64,000 nt of DNA from Stomorhina lunata. Taxonomy: Eukaryota; Arthropoda; Insecta; Diptera; Rhiniidae. The notes under the pieces are model-generated. The model ran no database searches, was not told the origin of the DNA, and saw only the letters and a program-made list of their open reading frames with translations. Positions 30,205-40,829 of this stretch are shown one piece after another. The stretch spans positions 53,425,186 to 53,489,185 of the forward strand of contig OW121741.1 in assembly GCA_933228675.1 (NCBI GenBank), read 5' to 3'. Position numbers and translations under genes: made by a program. Position 1 is the stretch's first letter, and every line of letters starts with the position of its first letter.

Positions 30205-30870
30205 ATGATGATGACATTTAGTATAAAGATAATTTTAATTTGTCATTTATTAGCTACTAAGAGATTGCCATAGGCGAAGTTATACAGGAGCAATTGTTAA
30301 ACTTGAACGGATTTCTCCCAATTGCAATTAAAAAATTTAAATTTTCGTTGATATGTGAGATACATACATACATATGTAGGTTTTGAACGGATATCATGTA
30401 CTTAGCTGCATTTTTGTACTTCCTAGGAAGATTACCTATAATTTGATTTATAATACATACTCAAATGTTATCATAATGTTCAAAAGTCAGACACAAAAGT
30501 AAGATAAATGCAGTGTGTCTGTCTGCTAAAATCAGATTTGTGGAGCTCCTGGAGGGTATACCCATATGCATTTTACACAAAATTTTAGAATATCGTCCCA
30601 CCCTGAATTTCATCGTTGTCGATCAAAACACCTGAAATATCGCTTAAACACTAAATTATATCTACCACAAATTACCGAGTGCATCAGAATTTAGGTAATC
30701 CGCTGCGAAGAACGCTATTAAATTTGATCAAAATAAACATCTAAAATATCGCCGAAACAGGAGCTCCAAAAACTTGACTACAACAGAAAAAAGGACAGAC
30801 AGGTAGACGGACGGACGGACAGACACCTAAAAATGACCTTCCTATTTGACAATATCTAAGCTTATTAAGC
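30205..30870 (+). repeat. Right part of the split palindrome-bearing repeat
   Basis: Continues the repeat begun at 24130-24234 and matches 41981-42610 closely (GATGACATTTAGTATAAAG, AACGGATTTCTCCCAATTGC, GAATATCGTCCCACCCTGAA). It ends in GGACAGAC/GGACGGAC low-complexity text at 30792-30827. Confidence 0.85.
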
Positions 30871-31740
30871 TAGATAAACCCATTTTTAAATTTTCCTCTA
30901 CTTCATGTTTATCATTTTCTTCAGACGTAAGTACTCATTTCTTCAACTTGTCAATAAACATTTTTTATAAATTTTAAATTTAATTTATTTTTCTTCATCC
31001 TGAAAACTATATACACATATCATTGTGAACATCTTCAAAGTTTTTTTAAATTAAATTCCTTATTTTTTTAAACGCCCTATTACAAATAATACATTGCATG
31101 TCATCAAAAGCATTTCGTAGCATAAAATACTTTTCGGGTGACATCATTAATATTATCCTATAATTTCTATACTAATACTAATTTCGTGTTTACTAACTGC
31201 TGTCTCGATGACAATTAAATATATTTTCTTAAAATAGTTCGATCTCAACTTAAAATTAGAATGCGGCTTTACCTTTTGATCCAAATTTCAAAATTAAGCA
31301 TAGATCTGGACATTGTTAAGCCGTTTAGGCGTTATGAACGCACAAATAACAAACTTACACATCATTTTTATAAAATATGTATGTAGGTAAAACACAGTAC
31401 GACAGTGGTTGGTACACATGAGAAATGTTAACAGAATATAAAAATAGGCTTAAAATAAAGAAATATGTGTCTCGGCGTTTTGCTGTAGCACTTCAGAATT
31501 TTAAGAAAATAGATTTTAAAGATTCGAAGGACCGTGGAGGTTCACTTGTAACGTAATACTATTATAAAAAGTTCTATAAAAATAGAATGGGTGAACCGAT
31601 TGAAATACTTGAGCCAGTTTTGAAAAAGGGATCAAATTAGGATTTGCTTTTATTAATTAATATTACTTATTTTCCGCTAGAGGACGCTTTAATTTTCATG
31701 TAAAATTAAAAAATATCCAAAAAATGTACTAAATTCATTA
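30871..31740. other. Unassigned stretch with one half of a dispersed inverted pair
   Basis: 31415-31565 (AATGTTAACAGAATATAAAA through GGAGGTTCACTTGTAACG) is repeated in reverse complement at about 41655-41795. Otherwise no gene. The 5'-truncated I-like element begins near 31741. Confidence 0.6.
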
Positions 31741-32899
31741 AAAATACAATATTGCAATTAGAAAAAAATAAAACAAGTCGTCTGGGATTTAAAAACCGCA
31801 TTACAAATCAAAGTACTTCAAAATGGTCCAGCGACAATGACTTTAACTTTCTTCAACATCTTAAGGATCAAGTCACTGACATAGCTACATCCTCCATCAC
31901 CCTCAGCCACTACGCACGTGAATGCCACTTTTCTCCAGATGAGCTCGCAAAGGTTTTAACAGCCAAAAAGAAACCATCTGCTGCTGGAATTGACTTAATA
32001 ACATATGAAATGCTTAACAATCTCTCTCTTCATTCCAAAACTACTCTTCTTCAAGCTCTCAACGTAGCATGGAACAATTGCCACGTTGAGGAAAATTGGA
32101 GAATGATAAAAATTGTCCCCATACCGAAAAAAGACAAGGATTTAAGCATCTTCACCAATTTCCGATTGCCCTACTATCAGTATTTATTAAAGTAATAAAC
32201 TTAATGATCAAGAATCGTCTCGAAAAATTTTTAAACGAAAACAGCACTCTACCTCTAAGATCTTATGCCTACAGGAAAGGACGAAGCGCATCTTCTTGCA
32301 TTAATGATATTCTGCACACAATCACACTTGCAAAGGAAAAACACGAAAAAGTAATTTTGCTTTCATTAGACATTTCAAAAGCATATGACTGTGTTAATAT
32401 TAATCGCCTATACCAAATTCTTACAGGTTCCAATCTTCCATCACATATGATCTGCTGGGTTATAAACTTCCTTAAACTACGCTATCTCGTGCTAGGTAAC
32501 CACAAAGTTGAAATTTCAAATGGTCTACCGCAAGGCAGCTGTCTCAGTCCAACTCTGTTCAACCTGTATACAAAAGGTCTTCACACAATTGCCAACCAAA
32601 GGACACATCTATATCAATTTGCTGACGATTTCATTTTAATATCACATGATAAGGACTTCAAAACAGCAAACTAAATCAATTTAGCTCAAAAAATTCTGAA
32701 TCTTACCTTTAATCCGGAAAAAACTGTCGTCATGTACGTAGCTAAGGGTCCCAGATTAGAGCCAAAAATAACAATATCCAATGTTCAAATCAAATGTGTT
32801 AAATCAATTAAATTTCTAGGAAGGCATATTAAAAACAGTCTTTCTTTGAAAGAACATTATGAGGAGGTACTGTCCAGCTGTAAAACTGCTGTAAACGCA
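31741..32899 (+). pseudogene. I-like non-LTR retrotransposon, RT part (left half)
   Basis: Reverse transcriptase of an RNase H-bearing non-LTR element. Blocks: KKPSAAGIDLITYEML, then WRMIKIVPIPKKDKD, then (after a small deletion and frameshift near 32165) ALLSVFIKVINLMIKNRLE, YAYRKGRSASSCIND, LSLDISKAYDCVN, SNGLPQGSCLSPTLFNLY and QFADDFILI. A TAA at 32672-32674 interrupts the same frame, and homology continues as NPEKTVVMYV and SIKFLGRHI. It stops at about 32899 (CKTAVNA), where foreign DNA begins. The remainder is at 39301-40653. The endonuclease is missing, so the copy is 5'-truncated. Confidence 0.85.
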
Positions 32900-33689
32900 A
32901 GATCAACAACAACAACAGCGTCGGTTTTCGTTTCTTTACTCGCTCCCCGTTTTTGAGCTAAAAGTGTGTTATAATCTGCTAAAGAATTCACAGAAATCCA
33001 TAAAAAGACTTTTTAATCATCATACAAACTGTTTATTATTAAATAAAGTGTTGAATACATTGTCTTAATCTGTTACACAAAGTTAAATTTTACACAAAAT
33101 CTTCTGTTTGCGAAATATTTTTGCTTTCCGTTTTGTTTTTCATATTCTGTTTATTCAATACCTTGTTGAACATCTGTTAATAATTTGATAAATAATTGTA
33201 CGTATTAATACACATAAACTAACAACATAGACTGAGGACGCAACTGTCAAGTACATTTAAGAGACGTCATGGTACATTTTAGAGGCGCCATATTGTAATA
33301 AGTATTACTGTATTGGTAAAATTATGTTTAAGTGGTATTAGTGCATACTAAAATATCCACCACATACTAAAGCAGAGTTGCTTGGGTATTGTTGATTTTT
33401 AAATTTTTATTTTTGAATTTGCACTAGAAATGCAACACTGGTTTGAATGATTTTTAATTCCCCACAAGAAAAAGAAACTCAACAATAAAATGTCAATAAA
33501 TTATTTGTTTATAAAATAAACCAGGGACCGAAAATAATAATTATTCTTGAATTTTCAAAGAAAAAAAGCAATCATATGGAAATATCGCAGAACTAATTTG
33601 AAAACATCATTTTGCATGTTTTCCACTATATTTTCAGAAAATGACATGCTTTTTAAATTTTTGATTTTTATTATTTTTCTCAAAAATAA
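32900..33689. other. Start of the DNA inserted into the I-like element
   Basis: Begins AGATCAACAACAACAACAGC then GTCGGTTTTCG, which could be the 5' start of a retroelement leader, followed by AT-rich non-coding DNA. Whether this belongs to the CR1-like element that ends at 39300 or to another insertion cannot be decided by eye. Confidence 0.45.
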
Positions 33690-33930
33690 TTTTTATTTTA
33701 CGATTTTTATTTTTTTTGTCAAATATATTTGTCAACTTCTGACAAATATTTTTTTTGGCAAAAATATTTGTCAAAAATTGATTTTTATTTTATTTGTCAA
33801 AAATATTTGTCAAGGTCTGACAAATATTTTTTTTGGCAAAAATATTTGTCAAGATCTGATTTTTATTTATTTTAAACAGAAATAATTGTTATTCTGATTT
33901 AAATTTTTTTTTGTCAAAAATATTTGTCAA
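33690..33930. repeat. About 78-bp tandem repeat rich in ATATTTGTCAA
   Basis: GACAAATATTTTTTTTGGCA recurs at 33741 and 33819 (78 bp apart), with shorter AAAATATTTGTCAA units between. TTGACAAATATT and AATATTTGTCAA pair as inverted repeats. The apparent ORF over it is a translation of the repeat. Confidence 0.8.
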
Positions 33931-33959
33931 ATAAAAAACGCAAAAATGAAAAAATCAAT

Positions 33960-34640
33960 ACAGAATTTAAATATTTCCCATAATAATGGTAAATTTTAAA
34001 AATTTTCAATAAAAATGAAAATTTTGAAAATTTCCCATAAAAACGTAGTATTTGAAATTTTCCCATAAAAATGGGAAATTTTAAAAATTTCTTGTAAAAA
34101 GGGGAAATTTTGAATATTCCTTTTTAAAATGTGAAATTTTGAAAATTTCCTATATAAATGGGAAATTATAAAAATTTTCTGTAAAAATGGGAAATTTTGA
34201 AAATTTCACCTAAAAAAGGGAAATTTTGAAAAATTCCCATAAAAAAGGGAAATTTTGAAAATTTCCCATAAAAAAGGGAAATTTTGAAAATTTCCCATAA
34301 AAATGATAAATTTTCAAAATTTTCCATAAAAAGGGAAATTTTGAAAATTTCTCATAAAAAAGTCAAATTTTGATAATTTCCCATAAAAAAGGGAAATTTT
34401 GAAAATTTCCCATAAAACAGGAAAATTTACCATAAAAAAGGGAAATTTTGAAAATTTCCCATAAAAAAGGGAAATTTTGAAAATTTCCCATAAAAAAGGG
34501 AAATTTTGAAAATTTCCCATAAAAAAGGGAAATTTTGAAAATTTCCCATTTTTACAGAAAATTTTTATAATTTCCCATTTATATAGGAAATTTTCAAAAT
34601 TTCACATTTTAAAAAGGAAATTTGGGGGAAATAACCAAAA
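33960..34640. repeat. 29-bp palindromic satellite, second locus
   Basis: Same unit as 20236-21335; in 34210-34540 it is very regular with a clear 29-bp period (CATAAAAAAGGGAAATTTTG). As at the first locus the orientation flips at the right end (about 34540-34620, CCCATTTTTACAG and ATTTATATAGG). Confidence 0.9.
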
Positions 34641-35196
34641 ATTAGCTAAAAAATATGTCTGAAATCGATCGATTTGAAAACGAAAAATGGCCATCACATA
34701 CCTGAATATATTTATTTAATATTATTAAAAAAAAAACAAACAAAATTTCTTCACTTACCCTTTTCAATTACAAATAATTTTTGTTTGTTTACATTTTCAT
34801 TTGACAGTTGTCAAAATGACTATGTTGAATTCACAGTACCTGTATGTGAGTTCACCACCTTAGTTAATTTATTCACCACATTTTTTTGGTGCCTTAGTAG
34901 AACATATGTTCTCAATCTATGTGTTTTATCTATGTTAATACAATTCTGTTTGGACACCGTCTATTATTCACCACTTAAGAATTTGATGGTTCGTGTCTGT
35001 GATAACATCATTAACTATATCCCTTACCTAAGATCAACACCGTCTGACATTGCCATAAATAAATATTCTGCTCTTGTCTCAGCTAAATTTGTCAGACATT
35101 ACCAGCTATAATAAATAAACAACCCTGTTTGTGTCTCAACTAAAATTATCAGTTATCATAAAATCTATATTTTACTTTTAAAACCATATTATCAAT
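34641..35196 (+). other. Probable 5' UTR region of the CR1-like element
   Basis: Non-coding or weakly coding text preceding ORF1. It contains TTCATTTGACAGTTGTCAAA at about 34797, a motif often seen in insect retroelement leaders. A 145-codon open stretch here lacks recognisable domains and is not called. The true 5' end of the element is unknown. Confidence 0.4.
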
Positions 35197-36318
35197 ATGA
35201 GTTGCTCTAAACCTAAATGCAGAGTTAAAGGTGATGAACAAATGGTTTCTTGTTGGCTCTGCAATGATCTATACCACGCTAAATGCGTTGAGTTGGCCCC
35301 TAGGACTGCTGATAACCTTCGCGAAGATAAGGGTCTTCGTTGGTGCTGTAAAAAATGCATAGCTTACGATGTAGAATTCTTTTCATTTTTTAAAAATACG
35401 AATCTTGAATTAGATGACATAATAAAGGATCTCAACTGCCTTACTAAAAAATTTTTAAAATATAAGGAATTATTTGACAAAGCCCCCTGTTCTCCGAAAA
35501 GAAAAAAACCTGTAGCTGAATCAAAAGCTGTAACTTCGCCGAGTAATTTAATCACACCCACTTTGTCTGGAAACTCGTCTGTTCTTCAATTACCACTACT
35601 ACAAAATTCACAAAGCAGTAAACAAGTGTCTCCAATTAATTCTTTACCCCAAATGCAACAGTCTCCTTGCATTTCTAACCAAAATCGATTTTTTACACCA
35701 AATTCTATTGCCACTGTTTCTAATGTTGTAAGCAATATTTCATCAAATCCGTCTGTTGTAAATTCAACTACTGAAGGTTCGCAAGTTGTATTAAACCCAT
35801 ATGCTCCAACACAAACTGAAATTGGACAAAATTTAGCTGCTCTAACACAATTTAACCTTGCAGCTATTGAAGGTTCGCAAGTTGTATTAAACCCAAACCC
35901 AACACAAACTGAAATTGGACAAAATTTAGCTGCTCTAACACAATCTAACCTTGCAGCTAACGCTCCTGAGCCAACACAAACCTTCTATAATCCAACGCAA
36001 CTTACTGTTATTCCACCAAGAAAGTCTATTTTCATTTCACGTTTTGCTTTCAATACAACCACAGATGATATTAATAACTACATAAAATACAAGTTGAGCT
36101 TCGCCCCTGATATTTTGGTTAAAAAATTTGAATATTCTGAACCAAGAACCGTTACATCATTTAAGTTAACAGTACCGTTCGATCTGTACAATAAAATAAT
36201 TGATCCTGATTTTTGGCCGTTAAACACATTTGTGCGAGAATACAAGATTAAAAGCAATTCCGCAAGAAATAACGTCGTTAACCTTCCTCCAACAAATATA
36301 CTAAATTCAAAAAACTAA
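35197..36318 (+). CDS. CR1-like ORF1 protein with PHD finger
   Basis: 373 residues. The N-terminus is a PHD-type zinc finger: C3/C8, C19-x2-C22, H27-x2-C30, with W49 two residues before C51 and C54. CR1/L2 ORF1 proteins are known to carry such fingers. A Ser/Gln/Pro-rich middle follows, containing a direct duplication of about 32 residues (EGSQVVLNP...QTEIGQNLAALTQ, twice, from about residue 194). A C-terminal RRM-like segment begins PRKSIFISRFAFNTTTDDIN at about 275. The ORF ends AAA AAC TAA at 36316-36318, which overlaps the start of ORF2 in the -1 frame. It would act as the nucleic-acid-binding chaperone of the retrotransposon RNP. It appears intact. Confidence 0.87.
   Translation: MSCSKPKCRVKGDEQMVSCWLCNDLYHAKCVELAPRTADNLREDKGLRWCCKKCIAYDVEFFSFFKNTNLELDDIIKDLNCLTKKFLKYKELFDKAPCSPKRKKPVAESKAVTSPSNLITPTLSGNSSVLQLPLLQNSQSSKQVSPINSLPQMQQSPCISNQNRFFTPNSIATVSNVVSNISSNPSVVNSTTEGSQVVLNPYAPTQTEIGQNLAALTQFNLAAIEGSQVVLNPNPTQTEIGQNLAALTQSNLAANAPEPTQTFYNPTQLTVIPPRKSIFISRFAFNTTTDDINNYIKYKLSFAPDILVKKFEYSEPRTVTSFKLTVPFDLYNKIIDPDFWPLNTFVREYKIKSNSARNNVVNLPPTNILNSKN
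36309..36315 (+). promoter_or_regulatory. Candidate -1 ribosomal frameshift site A AAA AAC
   Basis: The heptamer AAAAAAC lies in the phase required for simultaneous -1 slippage (A|AAA|AAC in the ORF1 frame), with the ORF1 stop TAA directly after. Slipping back one base moves the ribosome into the frame that is open from 36282 through the whole of ORF2. That frame has no ATG until 36468, which lies after the first endonuclease motifs. Confidence 0.7.
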
Positions 36319-39194
36319 TTAAATATACTGATAACCAATTAAATTTTATTTACCAAAACGTTCGTGGTCTTAACACTAAATTAACTAAACTATTTACCAA
36401 CAGTTACAATTTTAAATACCATATTGTTGTACTAACTGAAACCTGGCTAAAAGAAAATGTTTTTAATATGGAAATAATGTGCAATAAGTACAATATTTAT
36501 AGAAAGGATAGACAATCAAATAAAAAAGGCGGAGGTGTTCTAATAGCAGTCTCTAACCTTCTATCATCTGAGTTATTTTCTTCTGGAAATGATATTGAAT
36601 TTATAGCCGTAAAAATAAAATTGGAAAATAAACAAATTTTAGTAAGCTGCTCTTACATACCACCATGTTCAGAACAAATCGTCTATGATAACCACTTTGA
36701 AGCTATAAATCATATGATTAAATCAGCAAATTCCAAGGATTACATATTTGCCTTCGGTGATTTTAATATATCATCTATTTCATGGAACTGCCCTCCTGAT
36801 ACCCCAAACCTGGTACCTTTAACATCTAATGAATTTTTAAATAACATTACGGATTTATGCCTATTCCAAATAAATAATGTTTTCAATGCCAATAATAAAT
36901 TGCTGGATTTAGTATTTACTAATGAACCTAATGAATGCAATATTATTCGTTCCTGCCCTTTAACTACACCAGAAGATTGTCACCATCCTACTTTTGAAGT
37001 CAATTGCTCTTACTCAGTTCCTGTTCCATTTTGTACTACTCGGTTAAACGACATTGAAAAATGTTTTAACTTTAAACTAACAAATTTTTGTATGCTAAAT
37101 AGATATCTTTCTGAAGTAGACTGGCACAATTTGTTATCTGTATCAACAAGTCATCCGTTTACATCTTCAGATAATATTGATTTTATAGTTGATACATTTT
37201 ATAATAAGTTGTTTTCCATCATGGATATATGTATACCAAAACGTATTATCCAAAACAAAAATGGCCCACCGTGGAACACCAAATTACTTTCAAGACTAAA
37301 AAACAAGAAGAACAAATTTTTTAAAAAATATAAGTTAACTGGCACTTCATGTGATTATGCAAATTACTCTATTTGTCGAGCTAACTACAACAACTTAAAC
37401 ACCATACTTTACAATAATTATCTCAACAAAATGAAACAAAATTTTAAAAACAATCCCAGAGTCTTTTACAACTTTGTTAACTCCAAAAGAAGATGTAATG
37501 AGTTTCCTGCTACTATGATATATCAAAATAATGAATCAAATAATGAGAACACTATAGCCAACATGTTCGCAGACTTTTTTTCTTCGACCTATTCTGATGC
37601 TAAATATGATAATAGCAAATCATATCCTTACAAATTAGTATCTAACCAAATAATTGATCTATCGTATTTTGATTCTGTTGAAATTGAATACCAGTTAAAG
37701 CGACTAAAAGCTACTTTTTCCTATGGGCCTGATGGAGTACCTGGCTGTTTATTAAAAAATTGTGCTACTACTTTGTCAACTCCATTGTCAATAATTTTTA
37801 ACCTATCTATTAAGTACGGGTATTTTCCTAAAAAATTTAAAACCTCATTTCTTACACCATTATTTAAATCTGGTAAAAAGGCAGATATAAAAAATTATAG
37901 AGGTATTGCAAAACTTAGCTTAATCGCAAAACTTTTTGAAAAAATGATTGTAAGTTACTTAACTTTCAATGTATCGTCATTATTGTCACAACATCAACAT
38001 GGTTTCAGGAAAGGCTGCTCAACTGTAACAAATATTTTGCATTTAACCTCAACAATAAATAAAGGATTTGTGAATAATCAACAAACGGACGTTGTATATA
38101 CTGATTTCAGTAAAGCCTTTGATAAGGTTAATCATGATCTTCTCATACTCAAGTTAAAATTAATTGGATTTTCAAACAAGTTCTTATGTTGGCTTAAATC
38201 TTACCTCAAAGATAGATGGCAAAACGTTCTATATAAAAACTGCTTATCGAAAAACATCAAAGTGCTTTCAGGAGTTCCTCAAGGAAGCCATCTTGGCCCA
38301 ATTCTATTCATTTTGTTCATCAATGATCTACCGTCCACTATCAAAAATTCGAATATTCTTATGTTTGCTGACGATGTTAAGATTTTTCTTACATTTAACA
38401 AAAACTCTGCACATAGTATGTACCTGCAAAATGATATCGATAATTTCTATACGTGGTGTATTATAAATTTAATGGAACTTAACATAAATAAATGCAAACT
38501 AATGAGGTTCTACAGAAATAATGCCGCTGGTGTTAATTATATCTTAGGTGGACATTCGTTGGAACTAGTGGAGTCATTTCAAGATTTGGGAATAATTCTT
38601 GATGCAAAGCTTAGTTTCATACCCCATATTAACACAACAATAAACAAGGCTAGAGGTGTTCTAGCTTTTATTAAACGATGGGCTAAAGAATTCTCCGATC
38701 CTTACATCACTAAATTACTTTTTACATCTCTGGTAAGGCCTATTCTTGAATACGGCTCGGTTATTTGGGATCCATTTTATAACGTTTATATTGATCGCAT
38801 TGAATCTGTTCAAAAACAGTTTTTATTATTTTGTTTACGTGGCCTACCTTGGAACCCTGATTCAAATTTACCATCATACGCCAGTAGATTAGCTCTAATA
38901 AGATTACCATCTCTGGAAAGTAGACGAATTATGCTGAATGTTACGTTCTTACTTAACGTAATTAAAGGATACACACATTCAGAATTCCTGCTGAACAACA
39001 TTTCATTCTCAGTTCCTAACCGACCAACTCGTTACTTTGAGCCTATAAAAATCAAAGCTGTTCGTACCAACTATGCTACGGCCGATCCACTAAGAAGGAT
39101 GTCTGCTAACTTTAATGAGTTGTATAATTTTATCGACTATTCAACTCCTATAAATATTGTTAAGCGAAATATTATTAATTTCCTTAATACTTAA
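36315..39194 (+). CDS. CR1-like ORF2: endonuclease and reverse transcriptase
   Basis: About 959 residues counted from the frameshift junction. The APE-type endonuclease starts at once, FIYQNVRGLNTKL (about residues 10-22) and VVLTETWL, then GGGVLIAV, FAFGDFNISS, LLDLVFTNEP and PEDCHHPTF (the catalytic His region). RT follows with GPDGVPGCLL, LTPLFKSGKK, YRGIAKLS, TDFSKAFDKVNHDLL, SGVPQGSHLGP, LMFADDVKIF, and a C-terminal VRPILEYGSVIWDP. No RNase H. The first ATG (36468) would give 908 residues but lose the QNVRG and TETW endonuclease motifs, so I take the frameshift start. No stop or frameshift is present within the domain region. TAA at 39192-39194 is followed by an A-rich tail. Enzymatic competence is plausible. 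Confidence 0.88.
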   Translation, partial: LIKYTDNQLNFIYQNVRGLNTKLTKLFTNSYNFKYHIVVLTETWLKENVFNMEIMCNKYNIYRKDRQSNKKGGGVLIAVSNLLSSELFSSGNDIEFIAVKIKLENKQILVSCSYIPPCSEQIVYDNHFEAINHMIKSANSKDYIFAFGDFNISSISWNCPPDTPNLVPLTSNEFLNNITDLCLFQINNVFNANNKLLDLVFTNEPNECNIIRSCPLTTPEDCHHPTFEVNCSYSVPVPFCTTRLNDIEKCFNFKLTNFCMLNRYLSEVDWHNLLSVSTSHPFTSSDNIDFIVDTFYNKLFSIMDICIPKRIIQNKNGPPWNTKLLSRLKNKKNKFFKKYKLTGTSCDYANYSICRANYNNLNTILYNNYLNKMKQNFKNNPRVFYNFVNSKRRCNEFPATMIYQNNESNNENTIANMFADFFSSTYSDAKYDNSKSYPYKLVSNQIIDLSYFDSVEIEYQLKRLKATFSYGPDGVPGCLLKNCATTLSTPLSIIFNLSIKYGYFPKKFKTSFLTPLFKSGKKADIKNYRGIAKLSLIAKLFEKMIVSYLTFNVSSLLSQHQHGFRKGCSTVTNILHLTSTINKGFVNNQQTDVVYTDFSKAFDKVNHDLLILKLKLIGFSNKFLCWLKSYLKDRWQNVLYKNCLSKNIKVLSGVPQGSHLGPILFILFINDLPSTIKNSNILMFADDVKIFLTFNKNSAHSMYLQNDIDNFYTWCIINLMELNINKCKLMRFYRNNAAGVNYILGGHSLELVESFQDLGIILDAKLSFIPHINTTINKARGVLAFIKRWAKEFSDPYITKLLFTSLVRPILEYGSVIWDPFYNVYIDRIESVQKQFLLFCLRGLPWNPDSNLPSYASRLALIRLPSLESRRIMLNVTFLLNVIKGYTHSEFLLNNISFSVPNRPTRYFEPIKIKAVRTNYATADPLRRMSANFNELYNFIDYSTPINIVKRNIINFLNT

Positions 39195-39244
39195 AACTAA
39201 ATTGTTTACATTTAATTAAATAGTCTGTAAGAATAATTCTGTAG

Positions 39245-39300
39245 ACTAAAATAAAATAAAAAATAAAAAAATAAAAATAAATAAATAAAAAAATAAAAAA
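39245..39300 (+). terminator. A-rich 3' tail of the CR1-like element
   Basis: Repeated AAATAAAA units directly before the resumption of the I-like ORF at 39301. The relative at 24235-30204 ends in the same kind of tail, so it marks the 3' end of the element. Confidence 0.75.
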
Positions 39301-40653
39301 ATGGTATCATCTGCTAAATCATCTATGACTCCACAAGTTTCTATTAAGCTAAGTAAAACCTTGGTCTTTTCCAAGTCTCAATACCCCATTTCCTCAATGG
39401 CTCATGCCCTCAACTACATAAACTCTAAAGTTATTGCATTCCAAAACCAGCTGCTGCGCTCCAATCTAGGACTTCTAAAATCTAGCCCCGTTCAAGCTAT
39501 CTACGGCTTATCTGCAATATTGCCTATACAACAACGCGCTCAATATCTCGCAGCTAAGGAGCTACTGCGTTTAAAACTCTTTAACTCAGCAGTCTACCGC
39601 CAAATAACATCTAATCCAACCTCAAAATCAAGTCTTGGATTCATCTATAGAAAATTTAAGCTTACATTTGATAACCTAACACATTTTACCAGTACAAAGC
39701 CATCCACAAAAATTGAAATCGTGCTCAACAGTTGCCAATGGAAAAAAGCAAACACTCCAAATGAAATTCTTAAAGCTTTTTACAATGAAACCATCAACCA
39801 ATTAAAAGGGGAAGGATTCTGTATTTGGGCCACTGATGCGTCTATAGCGACCAACAGTACAGGATGTGCAGCCTGTAATATCTCTTGTGGGCAGAACTTT
39901 TTATTCACTATTGAACAAAAAACCTCTTCTCTAACTGGAGAACTTCATGCAATTGATAAAGCCATCGACCTCATCATCGAAGATGGAATGGACAAAGCAG
40001 TCATTATCACCGACAGCAAAAATTCGTGCTTACTACTTAAAGAAAACACGTCACACAATACCCTAGTCAACAATATTATTAAAAAAATCAACAACTCTCA
40101 GATCTCTAAAATTGTTCTTGTATGGGCTCCCTCACATATTGGGATTAAACCAAACGAGACTGCTGACTACTTCGCAAAAGCGGCCACATGTGCTGGAATG
40201 ACAATTCCATATACAATGTCACTTAAAGATGCCTCCAGATCAATCTACAATGACCTATGGAATGAATGGGTTGAAGAATACAAGAAAATGTCAAGGAAAA
40301 ATGGTCAATTTTTCGCTTACATATGGCCCACTCCACCAAAAGAACCTTGGTTTAAAAACTTCCGTCTTCCTCCATATCAAATAAAATTAATCAACAGACT
40401 AATGGCTGGACACACTAAGTGCAAAAAATTTTTAAAGCTTATGAAGATAATACCCTCTGATAAATGTGACACCTGTGATACTACAGAAGACGCTGATCAC
40501 TTAATATTTGATTGCCCAAAATACAATATTCTAAGAAATAAATTTAATTTCTTCAAAAAATACAACAACACTTGTCAAATCTTAAAAAACCGTAAAATCA
40601 ACGAAATAATTGAACTAGTCAACTTTATAGAAGCTGCCAATATTACATTATAA
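39301..40653 (+). pseudogene. I-like element, end of RT region and RNase H (right half, 450-codon open frame)
   Basis: An open frame of 450 codons that is the separated 3' part of the element at 31741-32899. A thumb/connector region comes first, then RNase H with WATDASIA (D179), TGELHAI (E214), ITDSKNS (D238) and SHIGIKPNETADYFAK (D289). A C-terminal Cys/His region ends it (CDTCDTTEDADHLIFDC). The apparent ATG is an accident of the junction with the CR1 tail: the frame originally continued from CKTAVNA at 32899. The RNase H catalytic residues are all present. The combined element is nevertheless broken by frameshift, stop and insertion on its left half. Confidence 0.88.
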
Positions 40654-40829
40654 ACGCAAACACACACAGTCACAAACAAACAAAAAAAAAAAAAAAATAA
40701 AGAAAACATTAATATCAAGTAATCGTCTACAAACAATCAGTATAAAAACTAGTCCTGGTATCTGAGTATTTATTAAGTACTCGTCCAACACTGTCATTTG
40801 ACAGACACCAAAACCCAAAAAAAAAAAAT
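40654..40829 (+). other. 3' UTR and poly(A) end of the I-like element
   Basis: Two A-runs (40681-40697 and about 40817-40828). The final A-run borders sequence of the Helentron-like repeat (TTCTTTATAGAATAGTAAAC), so the element end is placed at about 40829. Confidence 0.6.

Noticed and set aside
33547..34520. ORFs over the ATATTTGTCAA and 29-bp arrays
   Set aside because: Same reason: the open frames follow from a repeat unit lacking stops in one frame.
34674..35111. A 145-codon plus-strand ORF before the CR1-like ORF1
   Set aside because: No domain, phenylalanine/leucine-rich AT-biased composition, and it sits where the leader of the element is expected.
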